A DNA stretch of 56,181 nt from Candidatus Methylomirabilis lanthanidiphila. GTDB taxonomy: Bacteria; Methylomirabilota; Methylomirabilia; Methylomirabilales; Methylomirabilaceae. Location: contig CABIKM010000017.1 in assembly GCA_902196205.1 (NCBI GenBank), positions 1 to 56,181 on the forward strand, written 5' to 3'. The notes below the pieces were generated by a model. That model saw only the letters and a list, made by a program, of their open reading frames with translations. It was not told the origin of the DNA and searched no databases. The number at the start of each line of letters is the position of its first letter. The stretch's first letter is position 1. This document shows, in pieces, positions 17,461 through 25,375 of the stretch. A program made the position numbers and the translations under genes.

Positions 17461-19134
17461 ATGATTCGTACACTGAAGGCACAGCTTACTGAGTCGCTGC
17501 TGACAACGATCACACAGTCCGATTTGGAGGCCGGGCTTTCGCCGGCCGCGTCACCGTCGGTTGCGTGGGAATATCCGAGCGACCCGGCGTTCGGCGATCT
17601 CTCGACCCCGGTGGCCTTTGGCCTGGCGAAGGCGCTGCGGCGGAAGCCTCGCGAGATCGCGGCGCAGATTGCCGCGTCCGCAGCCTTCCCTCATGATCTG
17701 GTCGATCGTGTCGAGGTGGCGGGCGCCGGCTATCTGAACTTCTTCATCGCGAAGCCGTTCTGGCGTCATCTGGTTCAGGAGATTCTCCACGCCGGACCGA
17801 TGTATGGAAGAACGGATGTCGGCGCGGGGCGGCGGGTCCTTGTAGAGTTTGTCAGCGCAAATCCCACCGGTCCGCTTGTCGTCGTCAATGCCAGGGCGGC
17901 GGCCGTCGGTGACGCCATTGCCCGGCTGTTGGAAGCCGTGGGCTATCAGCCGTACCGGGAGTATTATGTGAACGATGCGGGGAACCAGTTTCGGATGCTG
18001 GCGTTGGCCATGGAGGTCCGATGCCGTCAACTGCTCGGCGAGGACTGCCCGATGCCGGACGAGGCCTATCCGGGAGAGTACGTGATCGATCTGGCCCGCG
18101 AATACATCGAGCAGCAGGGGCCTGACGCGCTGTCCACGCCGGAGCCGGAGCGCCGCGATCGACTGGGTCGCTTTGCGGTCGGACGGATCCTCGACTGGCA
18201 GCGGGCCTCGCTGGAGGCGTACGGGGTCGCCTTTGACAGGTGGTTCAGCGAGCGCGAACTGCGGGACCGCGGCGAGACGGAGCAGGTGCTGGAGGCGTTG
18301 AGGGCGCGCGATTTCCTGTATGAGCAAGAAGGCGCCCTGTGGTTTCGCTCCACCCTCTTTGGCGATGATAAAGATCGGGTCCTTGTCAAGGGCGACGGCG
18401 AGATCACCTATTTTCTTCCGGATATCGCCTATCACCAGGACAAGTTTACCCGCGGTTTTGAGCGGGTGATCGACCTCTGGGGACCGGACCACCACGGCTA
18501 TGTGCCCAGGATGCAGGCGGCGATGCAGGCCCTCGGCCATCCGCCTGAGGCGCTGACGATTCTGATTGTACAACTCGTCCGGCTCATGCGCGGAACCGAA
18601 CAGGTCCGGATGTCCAAGCGGGCGGGACAGTTCGTGACGATGGGCGAAGTGGTTGAGGAGGTGGGGCGTGATGCGGCGCGCTTCACCTTTCTGACCAGAC
18701 GGTGCGACAGCCAGTTGGACTTTGATCTCGAGCTCGTCAAGTCGGCGTCGGAGGACAACCCGGTCTACTACGTACAGTACGCGCACACCCGCCTGTGCGG
18801 CATCCTCCGGGAGGCGGCAAAGACCCAGCTTCCGGCCCCATCTCCAGAAGATAACATCGAGCGGCTCGAACTGCCGGAAGAGATCGGATTGATCAAGCAA
18901 CTGGCGCTGTATCCCGAACTGGTGGCCGGGGCGGCGCAGGCGCTGGAGCCGCACCGACTGACGACCTATCTGCATGACCTTGCCGCCCGGTTTCACGGCT
19001 ACTATACCCGCCACCGGATTATCTCGGCCGATCGCGACGTGACGCGCGCCCGCCTGGCGCTGGTCGACGCGCTTCGCGTCGTCATGGCCAATGCGCTGGC
19101 CCTGCTCGGCGTCTCCGCCCCGGAGCGGATGTAA
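17461..19134 (+). CDS. argS: arginyl-tRNA synthetase with degenerate HIGH motif
   Basis: A 557-residue class I arginyl-tRNA synthetase that charges tRNA-Arg. The family core is clear: VEFVSANPTGPL, then EYYVNDAGNQ, WGPDHHGYVPRM, the KMSKS-type loop RMSKRAGQFVT, and the DALR anticodon domain at the end. Odd: where most enzymes read HVGH after ANPTGPL, this one reads VVVN (about residue 141), so both HIGH histidines are missing. The frame is intact and the KMSKS loop is good, so the gene looks functional. No second argS is visible in the window. Confidence 0.93.
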   Translation: MIRTLKAQLTESLLTTITQSDLEAGLSPAASPSVAWEYPSDPAFGDLSTPVAFGLAKALRRKPREIAAQIAASAAFPHDLVDRVEVAGAGYLNFFIAKPFWRHLVQEILHAGPMYGRTDVGAGRRVLVEFVSANPTGPLVVVNARAAAVGDAIARLLEAVGYQPYREYYVNDAGNQFRMLALAMEVRCRQLLGEDCPMPDEAYPGEYVIDLAREYIEQQGPDALSTPEPERRDRLGRFAVGRILDWQRASLEAYGVAFDRWFSERELRDRGETEQVLEALRARDFLYEQEGALWFRSTLFGDDKDRVLVKGDGEITYFLPDIAYHQDKFTRGFERVIDLWGPDHHGYVPRMQAAMQALGHPPEALTILIVQLVRLMRGTEQVRMSKRAGQFVTMGEVVEEVGRDAARFTFLTRRCDSQLDFDLELVKSASEDNPVYYVQYAHTRLCGILREAAKTQLPAPSPEDNIERLELPEEIGLIKQLALYPELVAGAAQALEPHRLTTYLHDLAARFHGYYTRHRIISADRDVTRARLALVDALRVVMANALALLGVSAPERM

Positions 19135-19162
19135 CCACACGGTCACGATCCCGCCCCCTCTT

Positions 19163-19300
19163 CACGCCATCGCCGCACCCAACGCGCCAACGCGATAAAC
19201 GCGCCGCCGCGACGACGCACCCAACGCGACGACGCGACGACGCGATAAACGCGACGACGCAATAAACGCGCCAACGCGATCGACGCGCCTCCGCGGTACG
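19163..19300 (+). repeat. word array 1 (GCGACGAC / GCGATAAAC type)
   Basis: Tandem 8- and 9-base words with the consensus GCRAYSRAC: GCGATAAAC, GCGCCGCC, GCGACGAC, GCACCCAAC, GCAATAAAC, GCGATCGAC. The words vary but keep a GC start and an AC end. It fills the gap between argS and the AbrB gene, just upstream of the AbrB promoter. Confidence 0.85.
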
Positions 19301-19312
19301 CTAAAGAGATAC

Positions 19313-19370
19313 TTGACAAAACTTTTGTGCCGGCTTATCGTATTATCAGATAAGCTGACTGTCTGATAAT
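19313..19370 (+). promoter_or_regulatory. promoter and 9-bp inverted-repeat operator of the AbrB/PIN operon
   Basis: TTGACA at 19313-19318 with TATCGT at 19336-19341 (17-base spacer). A perfect inverted repeat ATTATCAGA / TCTGATAAT (19342-19350 and 19362-19370) overlaps the start region, 17 bases before the ATG. This fits autoregulation by the AbrB-type antitoxin. Confidence 0.6.
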
Positions 19371-19387
19371 CAGGTAGAAGAGGGCGT

Positions 19388-19684
19388 ATGATGGTAGAGA
19401 CAAGCAGGGTAGGAAGGCGGGGAACTATCGTTATTCCGGCGGCGATCCGCCATCGTCTCAAAATCGAAGAGGGCGCATTCGTCATTGTTGAAGAACGAGA
19501 GGACGGAGTCCTGATCCGCCCGGCGGCCCTCATGCCGATTGAGATCTACACGGCCGAACGCCGGGCCGAGTTCCTTCTCTCAAATGCAGTTGATGCTGAG
19601 GATTACGCCCGAGCGCGTGAAGAGGTCAGGGCCATGGGACTCGACCCCGATGCGATTCCCCACTATACGGCCGCCGGGAATTGA
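19388..19684 (+). CDS. AbrB/SpoVT-type antitoxin
   Basis: A 98-residue protein with an N-terminal swapped-hairpin AbrB DNA-binding domain (TSRVGRRGTIVIPAAIRHRL) and a C-terminal tail for toxin binding (YTAERRAEFLLSN). It lies three bases before a PIN-domain toxin gene. It probably neutralises that toxin and represses the operon at the adjacent inverted repeat. Confidence 0.85.
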   Translation: MMVETSRVGRRGTIVIPAAIRHRLKIEEGAFVIVEEREDGVLIRPAALMPIEIYTAERRAEFLLSNAVDAEDYARAREEVRAMGLDPDAIPHYTAAGN

Positions 19685-19687
19685 CGG

Positions 19688-20101
19688 GTGGACCGGCTCT
19701 TCCTGGATGCCAAAGTCCTGTTTTCTGCGGCCTATCGACCTGATGCCGGCCTCCGGCGCTTGTGGGGGATCGCCGGCGTCCAGCTCATCACCTCGACCTA
19801 CGCAGAGGAGGAGGCCCGTCGCAACCTGGAAACCCCTGTTCAGCATGCGACCTTGGACGAGCTGCTTCGTCATGTCAAGATACTGAGCTTCCAGTCCGGC
19901 TTCTCTCTTCTGCCTACCGGTCTGGAGCTTCCGGACAACGACCGGCCGATTCTTGAGGCCGCCATCTTCAGTCAAGCCACGCATCTGCTCAGTGGGGATA
20001 TGAAAGCCTTTGGCGCGTATTACGGTCGCGCACTCGCAGGGGTTCTTATCCTGCCGCCGGCTGCGTATCTCCGCTTTTTACTTGACAAGCCCAATGTGTG
20101 A
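19688..20101 (+). CDS. PIN-domain toxin (VapC-like RNase)
   Basis: A 137-residue PIN-fold protein with the first acidic residue in FLDAKVLFSAAYR, a conserved Glu in YAEEEARRNLE and a closing pair of acidic positions (DNDRPILEAA, SGDMKAFG). PIN toxins cut RNA with Mg2+. The start is GTG at 19688. It is paired with the AbrB antitoxin. Confidence 0.82.
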   Translation: MDRLFLDAKVLFSAAYRPDAGLRRLWGIAGVQLITSTYAEEEARRNLETPVQHATLDELLRHVKILSFQSGFSLLPTGLELPDNDRPILEAAIFSQATHLLSGDMKAFGAYYGRALAGVLILPPAAYLRFLLDKPNV

Positions 20102-20151
20102 AGTAAAAAACTGCACTAACGTGGCCTGAGTCGAGACAATCTGATCAGTCG

Positions 20152-20232
20152 TCAGATGAGTCGTCCCCATCATCTCCTCCAGCAATCCGTGACCGTGGCC
20201 CTGCACCCCGACCACGCCGTCCCCCACGCCAT
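20152..20232 (+). pseudogene. NusG/RfaH-like antiterminator C-terminal remnant, copy 1
   Basis: With one missing base near 20170, this reads as the same tail (LLQQSVTVALHPDHAVPHAIA) found at 27693 and 29221. That tail is the end of a NusG/RfaH-type KOW domain. It runs straight into a word array. It has lost most of the gene and is frameshifted, so it is dead. Confidence 0.6.
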
Positions 20233-20350
20233 CGCCGCACCCAACGCGCCAACGCAATCGACGCCATCGCCGCAACGACGCTCTCGACGCGATGACGCCA
20301 TAGACGCGATGACGCCATAGATGCAATCGCCGCGCCGCCGCGATCGACGC
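20226..20350 (+). repeat. word array 2
   Basis: About 14 words of the GCAATCGAC/GCGATGAC/GCCATAGAC family. The array begins at the end of the NusG-like remnant and stops exactly at the ATG (20351) of the next fragment. Confidence 0.85.
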
Positions 20351-20476
20351 ATGACAATCTCCCGTTTCGAAGATCTGGAGTGCTGGCAGGAGGCGACGGT
20401 CCCTGCTCTACTGCTGATATATGAAGCGATCTCGATGCGTAATCCGTACCGATGGAAGATCAGGGCGAGATGCTGA
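20351..20476 (+). pseudogene. four-helix-bundle (S23/IVP-type) protein, N-terminal fragment
   Basis: A 41-codon frame starting ISRFEDLECWQEATVPAL. This is the usual beginning of the small four-helix-bundle proteins first found in 23S rRNA intervening sequences (normal length about 120). Similarity ends near codon 30 and the frame stops at 20476, overlapping the next gene. Its ATG directly follows the GACGC that ends array 2. Confidence 0.6.
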
Positions 20477-21171
20477 CTGACCTTGATGGAGTTGTCGAGC
20501 GATTGATCGCGGCGTACGATCCCGAGAGGATCATTCTCTTTGGCTCACACGCCGCCGGTCGCGCCCAAGAGGGGAGTGATTTTGATCTCTTAATTCTTAA
20601 GGAGTCCGACAGAGAGCCCCTCGATCGACAGATCGAAGTGGAGAGGATTCTCTCGGATCGGCTCGTGCCTCTGGACCTGTTCGTCTACACCCCTCAAGAG
20701 GTGTGGGCTCTGTACGCAGCCGGCAGTCCATTCCTGGAGGAGGTCCTTGGCCGGGGGAGGGTACTGTATATGAGAAAAGCCACAGGGGCATGGATCGCAG
20801 AGGCCAGGGACGAGCTGGAGAGTGCGGCCATTCTCTTTGATCACCACAAGTATAGAGGAGTCTGTCTACATAGCCAGCAGACGGTGGAGAAGTGCCTGAA
20901 GGCCTTGCTTCTGGAGAAGGCTCGACCGCTGACGCGAACCCACGATATCGTTGAGTTGCTCAACCTTGTCACCGCCGAAGGGTGGACCGTAAGCGTGCCC
21001 ATGGACGAGGCGGTTTTCCTCAACAGTGTCTACAGAGGGTGTTACCCCACTGAGCGGGGGCTGTTGCCGCACGGGGAACCAGGCGAAAAGGATGCGCACC
21101 GCGCCCTTCAGGCTGCCAAGACCCTGATGCAACGCGTAGATGAACTCCTGGGCAAATCAGGTGCACCATAG
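20452..21171 (+). CDS. fused MNT nucleotidyltransferase-HEPN protein
   Basis: A 239-residue fusion of the two halves of an MNT/HEPN TA system. Residues about 10-100 form the minimal nucleotidyltransferase, with GSHAAGRAQEGSDFDLLI and a later acidic residue in VPLDLFVY. Residues about 110-235 form a HEPN domain, with the RX4H motif RGLLPH. In split systems MntA adds AMP to HepT to silence its RNase activity; here both are in one chain. The ATG at 20452 may be replaced by the ATG at 20470. Confidence 0.82.
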   Translation: MEDQGEMLTDLDGVVERLIAAYDPERIILFGSHAAGRAQEGSDFDLLILKESDREPLDRQIEVERILSDRLVPLDLFVYTPQEVWALYAAGSPFLEEVLGRGRVLYMRKATGAWIAEARDELESAAILFDHHKYRGVCLHSQQTVEKCLKALLLEKARPLTRTHDIVELLNLVTAEGWTVSVPMDEAVFLNSVYRGCYPTERGLLPHGEPGEKDAHRALQAAKTLMQRVDELLGKSGAP

Positions 21172-21276
21172 CATGAGCGCGATCGCACGGTACCGTCAAT
21201 GACCACCGAACCGACCCTCTGCGGACGCAGGATGCGGGTCATCATAGTCACCAACCCCCCGCCCCGACCAACAGAC

Positions 21277-21325
21277 CATGTCGACGCAACCAACGCGATC
21301 GACGCGACGACGCTATCGACCAGGC
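21277..21325 (+). repeat. word array 3 (short)
   Basis: Words GCAACCAAC, GCGATCGAC, GCGACGAC and GCTATCGAC in a row. The remaining gap (21172-21430) shows no gene. GATGCAGGCGTGATAAA at about 21356-21372 resembles a segment at 25635-25652 and may be a shared promoter region. A GGAGGC ribosome binding site precedes the next ATG. Confidence 0.75.
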
Positions 21326-21430
21326 AGATCATCTAGTGAAGGTGCTGGCGGTGGGGATGCAGGCGTGATAAATTAAAACTCGTGTTCAGCTTCAAGGAAC
21401 GAAGTATGAAGTCGCCAGGAGGCAGCAACT

Positions 21431-21727
21431 ATGGCAACGGTCACTGATATTGGAACACTTATCGTGAGGTCACCGGAAATCCGGGGGGGACGCCCACGGA
21501 TCGCTGGGACCGGGGTCACGGTACGGCGTATCGTAGGGTGGTACAAATTAGGATTGGCTCCGGAAGAGATAGCCGGCCGGATTGGCCACCTGTCATTGGC
21601 GCAAGTCCATGCAGCTCTCGCGTATTACCACGCGAATCGAGAAGAGATCGAAATCGACATTGCCGCTGAGGACATTGAAGCTGATCGCCTTGAGCGAGAG
21701 CACTTCCTTTCCCGAAAGAGCCCGTGA
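21431..21727 (+). CDS. DUF433 antitoxin
   Basis: A 98-residue DUF433 protein, the antitoxin half of a DUF433/DUF5615 pair. The core IVRSPEIRGGRPRIAGTGVT followed by AQVHAALAYYHANREEIE is typical. Its stop overlaps the GTG start of the toxin gene, so translation is probably coupled. Confidence 0.88.
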   Translation: MATVTDIGTLIVRSPEIRGGRPRIAGTGVTVRRIVGWYKLGLAPEEIAGRIGHLSLAQVHAALAYYHANREEIEIDIAAEDIEADRLEREHFLSRKSP

Positions 21728-22083
21728 CAGTCCGGCTATATGTGGACGAGGATGCTTTAGATAGCGACTTGGTGTCTGCTTTGCGTGCACGCGGTGTAGA
21801 CGTTATCACCGCACGTGAAGCGAGCTTGATCGAGCAGAAGGACGAAGTACACCTGGAATATGCGACAAGGCAGGGTCGCGCGTTGTTTTCCTTCAATGTA
21901 GGAGATTTCTATCGTCTACATACCGGCTTTCTGAGAGGGGGCAAGTCGCATGCGGGAATCATCCTCGCACGTCAGCAGCGCTATTCAGTGGGCGAGCAAA
22001 TGCGTCGCCTCCTGAAACTTGTTGTCACCAAGTCGGCTGAGGAAATGAGCAATCAGGTTGAATATCTCAGCGCCTGGGACTGA
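21724..22083 (+). CDS. DUF5615 (PIN-like) toxin
   Basis: A 119-residue DUF5615/Mut7-C-like protein of the PIN superfamily. The first acidic cluster is in RLYVDEDALDSDL, then NVGDFYRLH (the usual RN.DF region, here FNVGDF) and a C-terminal helix. It is probably an RNase toxin paired with the upstream DUF433 protein. GTG start, 4-base overlap. Confidence 0.87.
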   Translation: MTVRLYVDEDALDSDLVSALRARGVDVITAREASLIEQKDEVHLEYATRQGRALFSFNVGDFYRLHTGFLRGGKSHAGIILARQQRYSVGEQMRRLLKLVVTKSAEEMSNQVEYLSAWD

Positions 22084-22260
22084 TAGCCGCTACAGACAGA
22101 TAAGCGACAGTGCCATCTGCGTGGACGATTTTGAGCATGCGTTACCGCATTTGGCCGTTCGAGGGCTGCAAGGGCGTGTGCGATATCATGATCGATTCCT
22201 TGTAACGTCCCTTGCGCACAGATGGCTCTGCTATATGATCGAGTAGACCAGATCGGCCCA
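22084..22260. other. unassigned intergenic stretch
   Basis: No gene is recognised. Short open frames exist on both strands (for example 22058-22246 plus), but none resembles a known family and base use is not gene-like. It separates the second TA pair from the next word array. Confidence 0.4.
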
Positions 22261-22282
22261 CCCACTCAATCGACCTAACAAA

Positions 22283-22482
22283 CTCGACGCCGCGATGACG
22301 CTATGGACGCGATGACTCAATCGACTCTCTGGTCTCGCTCGTCTCGCTTTTCCCGCTCGTCTCACTAATCTCGCAGACGAACCCGACGCGACGACGCAAT
22401 CAACGCAATCGACGCAATCGACGCGCCGCCGCAATCGACGCCATCGACCAAGACCAGACCAGACCAGACCAGACCAAGAAGC
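22283..22482 (+). repeat. word array 4 with mixed short-word satellites
   Basis: Three word types follow each other: GCGATGAC-type words (22283-22325); a CTCGTCTCGCTTTTCCCGC segment (about 22329-22372) that recurs near 23748, 25815 and reversed at 50714; and GCAATCGAC words (22384-22455). It ends in five copies of GACCA (22455-22480). Confidence 0.8.
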
Positions 22483-22596
22483 CGCACTATTGACTAGTAT
22501 CAAGGGAGAAGAATAAGGTAAAATGAAAACGTGTGAGGCCCTCTTGATACGGAGCGCGTATGGCTGTACATGTGGTACACCCCCACGTTACACAGG

Positions 22597-22728
22597 TTGA
22601 AGGCATCGTTTCACACCCTCTCCTTCTACTACGATCAGCAAGCAGAGATCGATGCCGACCTTGACGCGAACCGAGAAGAATACGTCCGGCGTCGCCTGAC
22701 CGGTGAAGATCCGTCTCTACCTCGATGA
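22597..22728 (+). pseudogene. DUF433 antitoxin, C-terminal fragment
   Basis: The frame reads TLSFYYDQQAEIDADLDANR and ends at 22728, clearly the C-terminal third of a DUF433 antitoxin. The preceding bases (from about 22555) hold matching sequence in another frame (PHVTQVEG), so the gene is frameshifted and lacks its N-terminus. Confidence 0.72.
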
Positions 22729-22831
22729 GGACGTCGACGTGGCGTTGGCTGCAGCCCTCCGTCAACGTGGGATCGACGTACTCACCACTCAGGAAGCCGG
22801 ACACCTCACCCACGATCCTATACGGTTGTAG
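22703..22831 (+). pseudogene. DUF5615 toxin, N-terminal fragment
   Basis: The frame opens at GTG 22703 with KIRLYLDEDVDVALAAALRQ and stops after 42 residues, where a full protein has about 115. It overlaps the DUF433 remnant as in intact pairs. Both halves of this TA module are broken. Confidence 0.75.
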
Positions 22832-22866
22832 CATGCATAGCCACATGGCGGATAAGGCAAAAAATG

Positions 22867-23235
22867 TCTAGGACGGCGTTAGAGCTGACGACCGAGGAGT
22901 GGCGAGCATACCGACCTATCCAGAAGCCGAGTGAGCCGCAGGCAGAGGAGCGCTTTGGGCAGGCATGGGAGATCGCATGTCGAGCGGCACGCCTGTTGCG
23001 GGAGAGGTTTGGTGCCACGCGGGTGGTGATCTTCGGCTCGTTGGCCCACCGAACCCGGTTTCATCCCTGGTCGGACATAGACTTAGCTGCGTGGGGAATC
23101 CCAGCCGCTCAGTTCTATCGTGCTGTTGCCGCCGTCACGGGCCTCACCCCGGACTTTGAGGTAAGTCTGGTGGACCCGGAGGGCTGTCGGCCTGCTGTAC
23201 AGGAGTCTATCGAGCGCGAAGGGGTCGACCTGTGA
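22867..23235 (+). CDS. MNT-type nucleotidyltransferase (antitoxin)
   Basis: A 122-residue minimal nucleotidyltransferase with the signature IFGSLAHRTRFHPWSDIDLA and a later acidic residue (DFEVSLVD). The N-terminal 40 residues form a helical lead. It is the antitoxin half of a split MNT/HEPN system, and its stop overlaps the next start. It would AMP-modify the HEPN partner. Confidence 0.84.
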   Translation, partial: SRTALELTTEEWRAYRPIQKPSEPQAEERFGQAWEIACRAARLLRERFGATRVVIFGSLAHRTRFHPWSDIDLAAWGIPAAQFYRAVAAVTGLTPDFEVSLVDPEGCRPAVQESIEREGVDL

Positions 23236-23726
23236 GCGAACGGCTCCTCGAGTTGGCCGAGCGAATCCGGTCTGAACTCAGTGACGTGGAGCGATTGGTG
23301 GGGCGCGTACAGGAAGGATGGCTCCGAGCAGAGCGGTCGGCGGATGACCTTTACCTGGATAGTGTGGCGCTGAATCTCCATGGGTTCTACGCCGGCTTGG
23401 AGAGGCTGTTTCAAACGATTGCTGCTGCCGTTGATGGGACTATGCCCCGAGGTGCGAACTGGCATCAGGTCCTGTTGCAGCAGATGGCCGTTGAGGCTCC
23501 CTCCTCAGTGCGTCCGGCTGTGATCTCCGAGAGGTCGCGGGATGCGTTAGACGAGTATCGCGGATTCCGCCATATCGTCCGCCATGTGTACACCTTCAAA
23601 TTTGATCCTGGGAAGGTACAGCCGTTGGTAGAGCACATGCAGACAGTATTCCGGCAAGTACGCTCCGAAATGCTGGCTTTCGCGGATTTTCTGGAAGCAC
23701 AGGGACGGGAAGAAGAGAGAGATTGA
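23232..23726 (+). CDS. HEPN/HepT-like RNase toxin
   Basis: A 164-residue, mainly helical HEPN protein. The catalytic RX4HXY motif is intact as RHIVRHVY (about residues 113-120). GTG start at 23232, overlapping the MNT stop by four bases. It should act as an RNase toxin unless adenylylated by its partner. Confidence 0.85.
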   Translation: MSERLLELAERIRSELSDVERLVGRVQEGWLRAERSADDLYLDSVALNLHGFYAGLERLFQTIAAAVDGTMPRGANWHQVLLQQMAVEAPSSVRPAVISERSRDALDEYRGFRHIVRHVYTFKFDPGKVQPLVEHMQTVFRQVRSEMLAFADFLEAQGREEERD

Positions 23727-23751
23727 CTGGTACTCCCCCTATCGCTCGCCC

Positions 23752-23912
23752 CGCTCGTCTCGCAGACCAAACCGACCAAGACCAAACAGACGCAATCGCC
23801 GCGCCAACGCAACCGACGCGATAAACGCGACGACGCCATCGACGCAACGACTCGACGCAAGACGCGACGACGCGATCGACGCGATCGACGCAATCAACGC
23901 GCCAATGCGAAC
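23752..23912 (+). repeat. word array 5 with GACCAA satellite
   Basis: AGACCAAACCGACCAAGACC (23763-23782) leads into about 13 words such as GCAATCGCC, GCGATAAAC, GCGACGAC, GCGATCGAC and GCAATCAAC, ending near 23912. The rest of the gap before 24035 shows no gene. Confidence 0.8.
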
Positions 23913-24034
23913 TTTCAATAGTCCCCAAACTGGAGTAAACTGGTGTTCGATGAGACGCGAAGATTCTGCTGCCAAGTGAGATCCGGGGCGCGACGATACG
24001 CGTAGTGTACGATTGAAAGGAGTAGGGTGGTCAG

Positions 24035-24283
24035 ATGCTGTTGGGATACATTCAAGAGGCATTGGAGAGGGCGCGGTACGAGCTCATCGAGGATGAAGAG
24101 CCGTATTATGGTGAGGTGCCGGAGTTACCTGGGGTGTGGGCGACAGGGAAGACGCTGGAAGCCTGTCGTCGCCATTTGGCAGAAGCCGTTGAGGACTGGG
24201 TGCTGTTGAGTATCGCGAAAGGATTACCGATACCGGCGTTGGGCCAGATCGCTATTCACCTACCGGAGAAGGTATCGGCGTGA
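24035..24283 (+). CDS. HicB-like antitoxin (partner truncated)
   Basis: An 82-residue HicB-fold protein: YYGEVPELPGVWATGKTLEACRRHL is the typical beta-sheet and helix, followed by VEDWVLLSIAKGLPIP. Its stop overlaps the GTG of a cut-down hicA. The partner is dead, so this antitoxin is now an orphan or serves in trans. Confidence 0.83.
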   Translation: MLLGYIQEALERARYELIEDEEPYYGEVPELPGVWATGKTLEACRRHLAEAVEDWVLLSIAKGLPIPALGQIAIHLPEKVSA

Positions 24284-24354
24284 CGCCGCGGCTGACGCCT
24301 GTTTCGCGCCGCGAGCTGATCCAGCGCCTGAAGACACTGGGGATGGAAGCATAG
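24280..24354 (+). pseudogene. HicA toxin, N-terminal fragment
   Basis: A 24-residue frame (TPVSRRELIQRLKTLGMEA) equals the first helix of HicA and then stops. The dsRBD-like core and catalytic His are absent. The stop codon is directly followed by TATAAT (24355-24360), so a second TA transcription unit begins at the break. Confidence 0.72.
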
Positions 24355-24390
24355 TATAATTTCCGGAGAGATAAGGGAGGTGGCAGGACA

Positions 24391-24654
24391 ATGCGCCGCA
24401 TCGTGTACCGTACGGAGTTTTTCAAAGAAGGCGATCCGTATGTTGGCGTCGCTCCGGAGCTAGATGTTTCGAGTTTTGGAGAAACCCTAGAGGAAGCCAA
24501 GCAGTCCATTCAGGCGGCAGTAGAAGCCTTCGTCGACGAGTGTGAAGCAATGGGGACACTACAGGAAGTACTTGAAGAAGCGGGATTCAGTCAAAAAGGT
24601 GATACCTGGCTTCCCCGCCAACCCCTCGCAACAGAATTGCTCAGTGTAAGCTAA
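24391..24654 (+). CDS. HicB-like antitoxin, second copy
   Basis: An 87-residue HicB-type protein (VGVAPELDVSSFGETLEEAKQSI, then AVEAFVDECEAMG and a short C-terminal tail ending in the helix-start LQEVLEEAGF). A good ribosome binding site (AGGGAGG) lies upstream, and TATAAT at 24355 may be its -10. No hicA follows; the next bases form a short word array. Confidence 0.8.
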   Translation: MRRIVYRTEFFKEGDPYVGVAPELDVSSFGETLEEAKQSIQAAVEAFVDECEAMGTLQEVLEEAGFSQKGDTWLPRQPLATELLSVS

Positions 24655-24712
24655 GAGGTGTCGGCTCAACGGATCGTCCCGCTCTCATTCCAGTGACCCA
24701 CATTCTCACGAA

Positions 24713-24755
24713 TCAACGCTACGCAACAGACGCAATCGACGCAATTGCCGAGTCC
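24713..24755 (+). repeat. word array 6 (short)
   Basis: GCTAC, GCAACAGAC, GCAATCGAC and GCAATTGCC words in a row, between the second HicB gene and the complete HicB/HicA pair. Confidence 0.7.
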
Positions 24756-24805
24756 TGCTCAGAAAAGCCCGCGGGCGTAGGTGAAGCAGTCGAGCGAGAG
24801 GTGAT

Positions 24806-25081
24806 ATGAAGATGAAGACGCTCTATACCATGGTGGTGCGAAGAAGCGGCGACAAGTGGGTAACGCTCTGCCTGGAAAATGGCATGGTAGGCCAGGGAGC
24901 GAGTAGAGAAGAGGCGATGAGGCGGTTACGGGACGCGGTTGCGTCGTTCGAGGAGGCGGTGAAGGCAGAGGAGGACGCATATGCTGCGCCCGTTTCGATC
25001 AGAGAATTGCACGAGTTTCTGACCTACGAAGTAGATCAACCAACGGCCGAGCGCTACGAATTATGCGCCGTCTATGGCTAA
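24806..25081 (+). CDS. HicB-like antitoxin of a complete HicBA pair
   Basis: A 91-residue protein with a divergent HicB fold (YTMVVRRSGDKWVTLCLENG, then GASREEAMRRLRDAVASFEEAV). Its end overlaps the start of an intact hicA by eight bases. Assigned by fold pattern and by its partner. Confidence 0.8.
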   Translation: MKMKTLYTMVVRRSGDKWVTLCLENGMVGQGASREEAMRRLRDAVASFEEAVKAEEDAYAAPVSIRELHEFLTYEVDQPTAERYELCAVYG

Positions 25082-25316
25082 AAAGATTCCCGCGCTTAAA
25101 CCGCGGGAACTCATCCGCTTGCTGCTGGCCGAAGGGTGTATATTCTATCGCGAAGGCAAGGGCGATCACCGGCTGTACAGTCGAACGGTTGCGGGCAGGA
25201 AACGCATCGTTCCAATAGACATGGGCGCAGGTGAGCTTTCACCGCTCTACGTGTTACGCATTCTCAGGCAGCTCAGCTTCAGCGATGAAGAGATCGAGCG
25301 TCTCCTTCGGAAGTAA
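25074..25316 (+). CDS. hicA: HicA mRNA interferase toxin
   Basis: An 80-residue HicA. It has an N-terminal helix (KPRELIRLLLAEGC), the catalytic His in GKGDHRLYSR, and VPIDMGAGELSPLYVLRILRQL at the end. It cuts mRNA unless bound by HicB. Family length is normal. This is the only intact HicA among three HicB genes in 1.3 kb. Confidence 0.9.
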   Translation: MAKKIPALKPRELIRLLLAEGCIFYREGKGDHRLYSRTVAGRKRIVPIDMGAGELSPLYVLRILRQLSFSDEEIERLLRK

Positions 25317-25375
25317 CTCTGAACCGTCCGTTGTGTTCCTGCTCCCCATAGACCATCTCCGGTCTCTTTCGTCCC

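Noticed and set aside
17551-19146. Long open frame on the minus strand (531 codons)
   Set aside because: It is antisense to argS with the same GC-driven composition and no recognisable domain.
22555-22728. Programmed frameshift in the DUF433 remnant
   Set aside because: There is no slippery site, and the partner toxin is also truncated, so plain decay is simpler.
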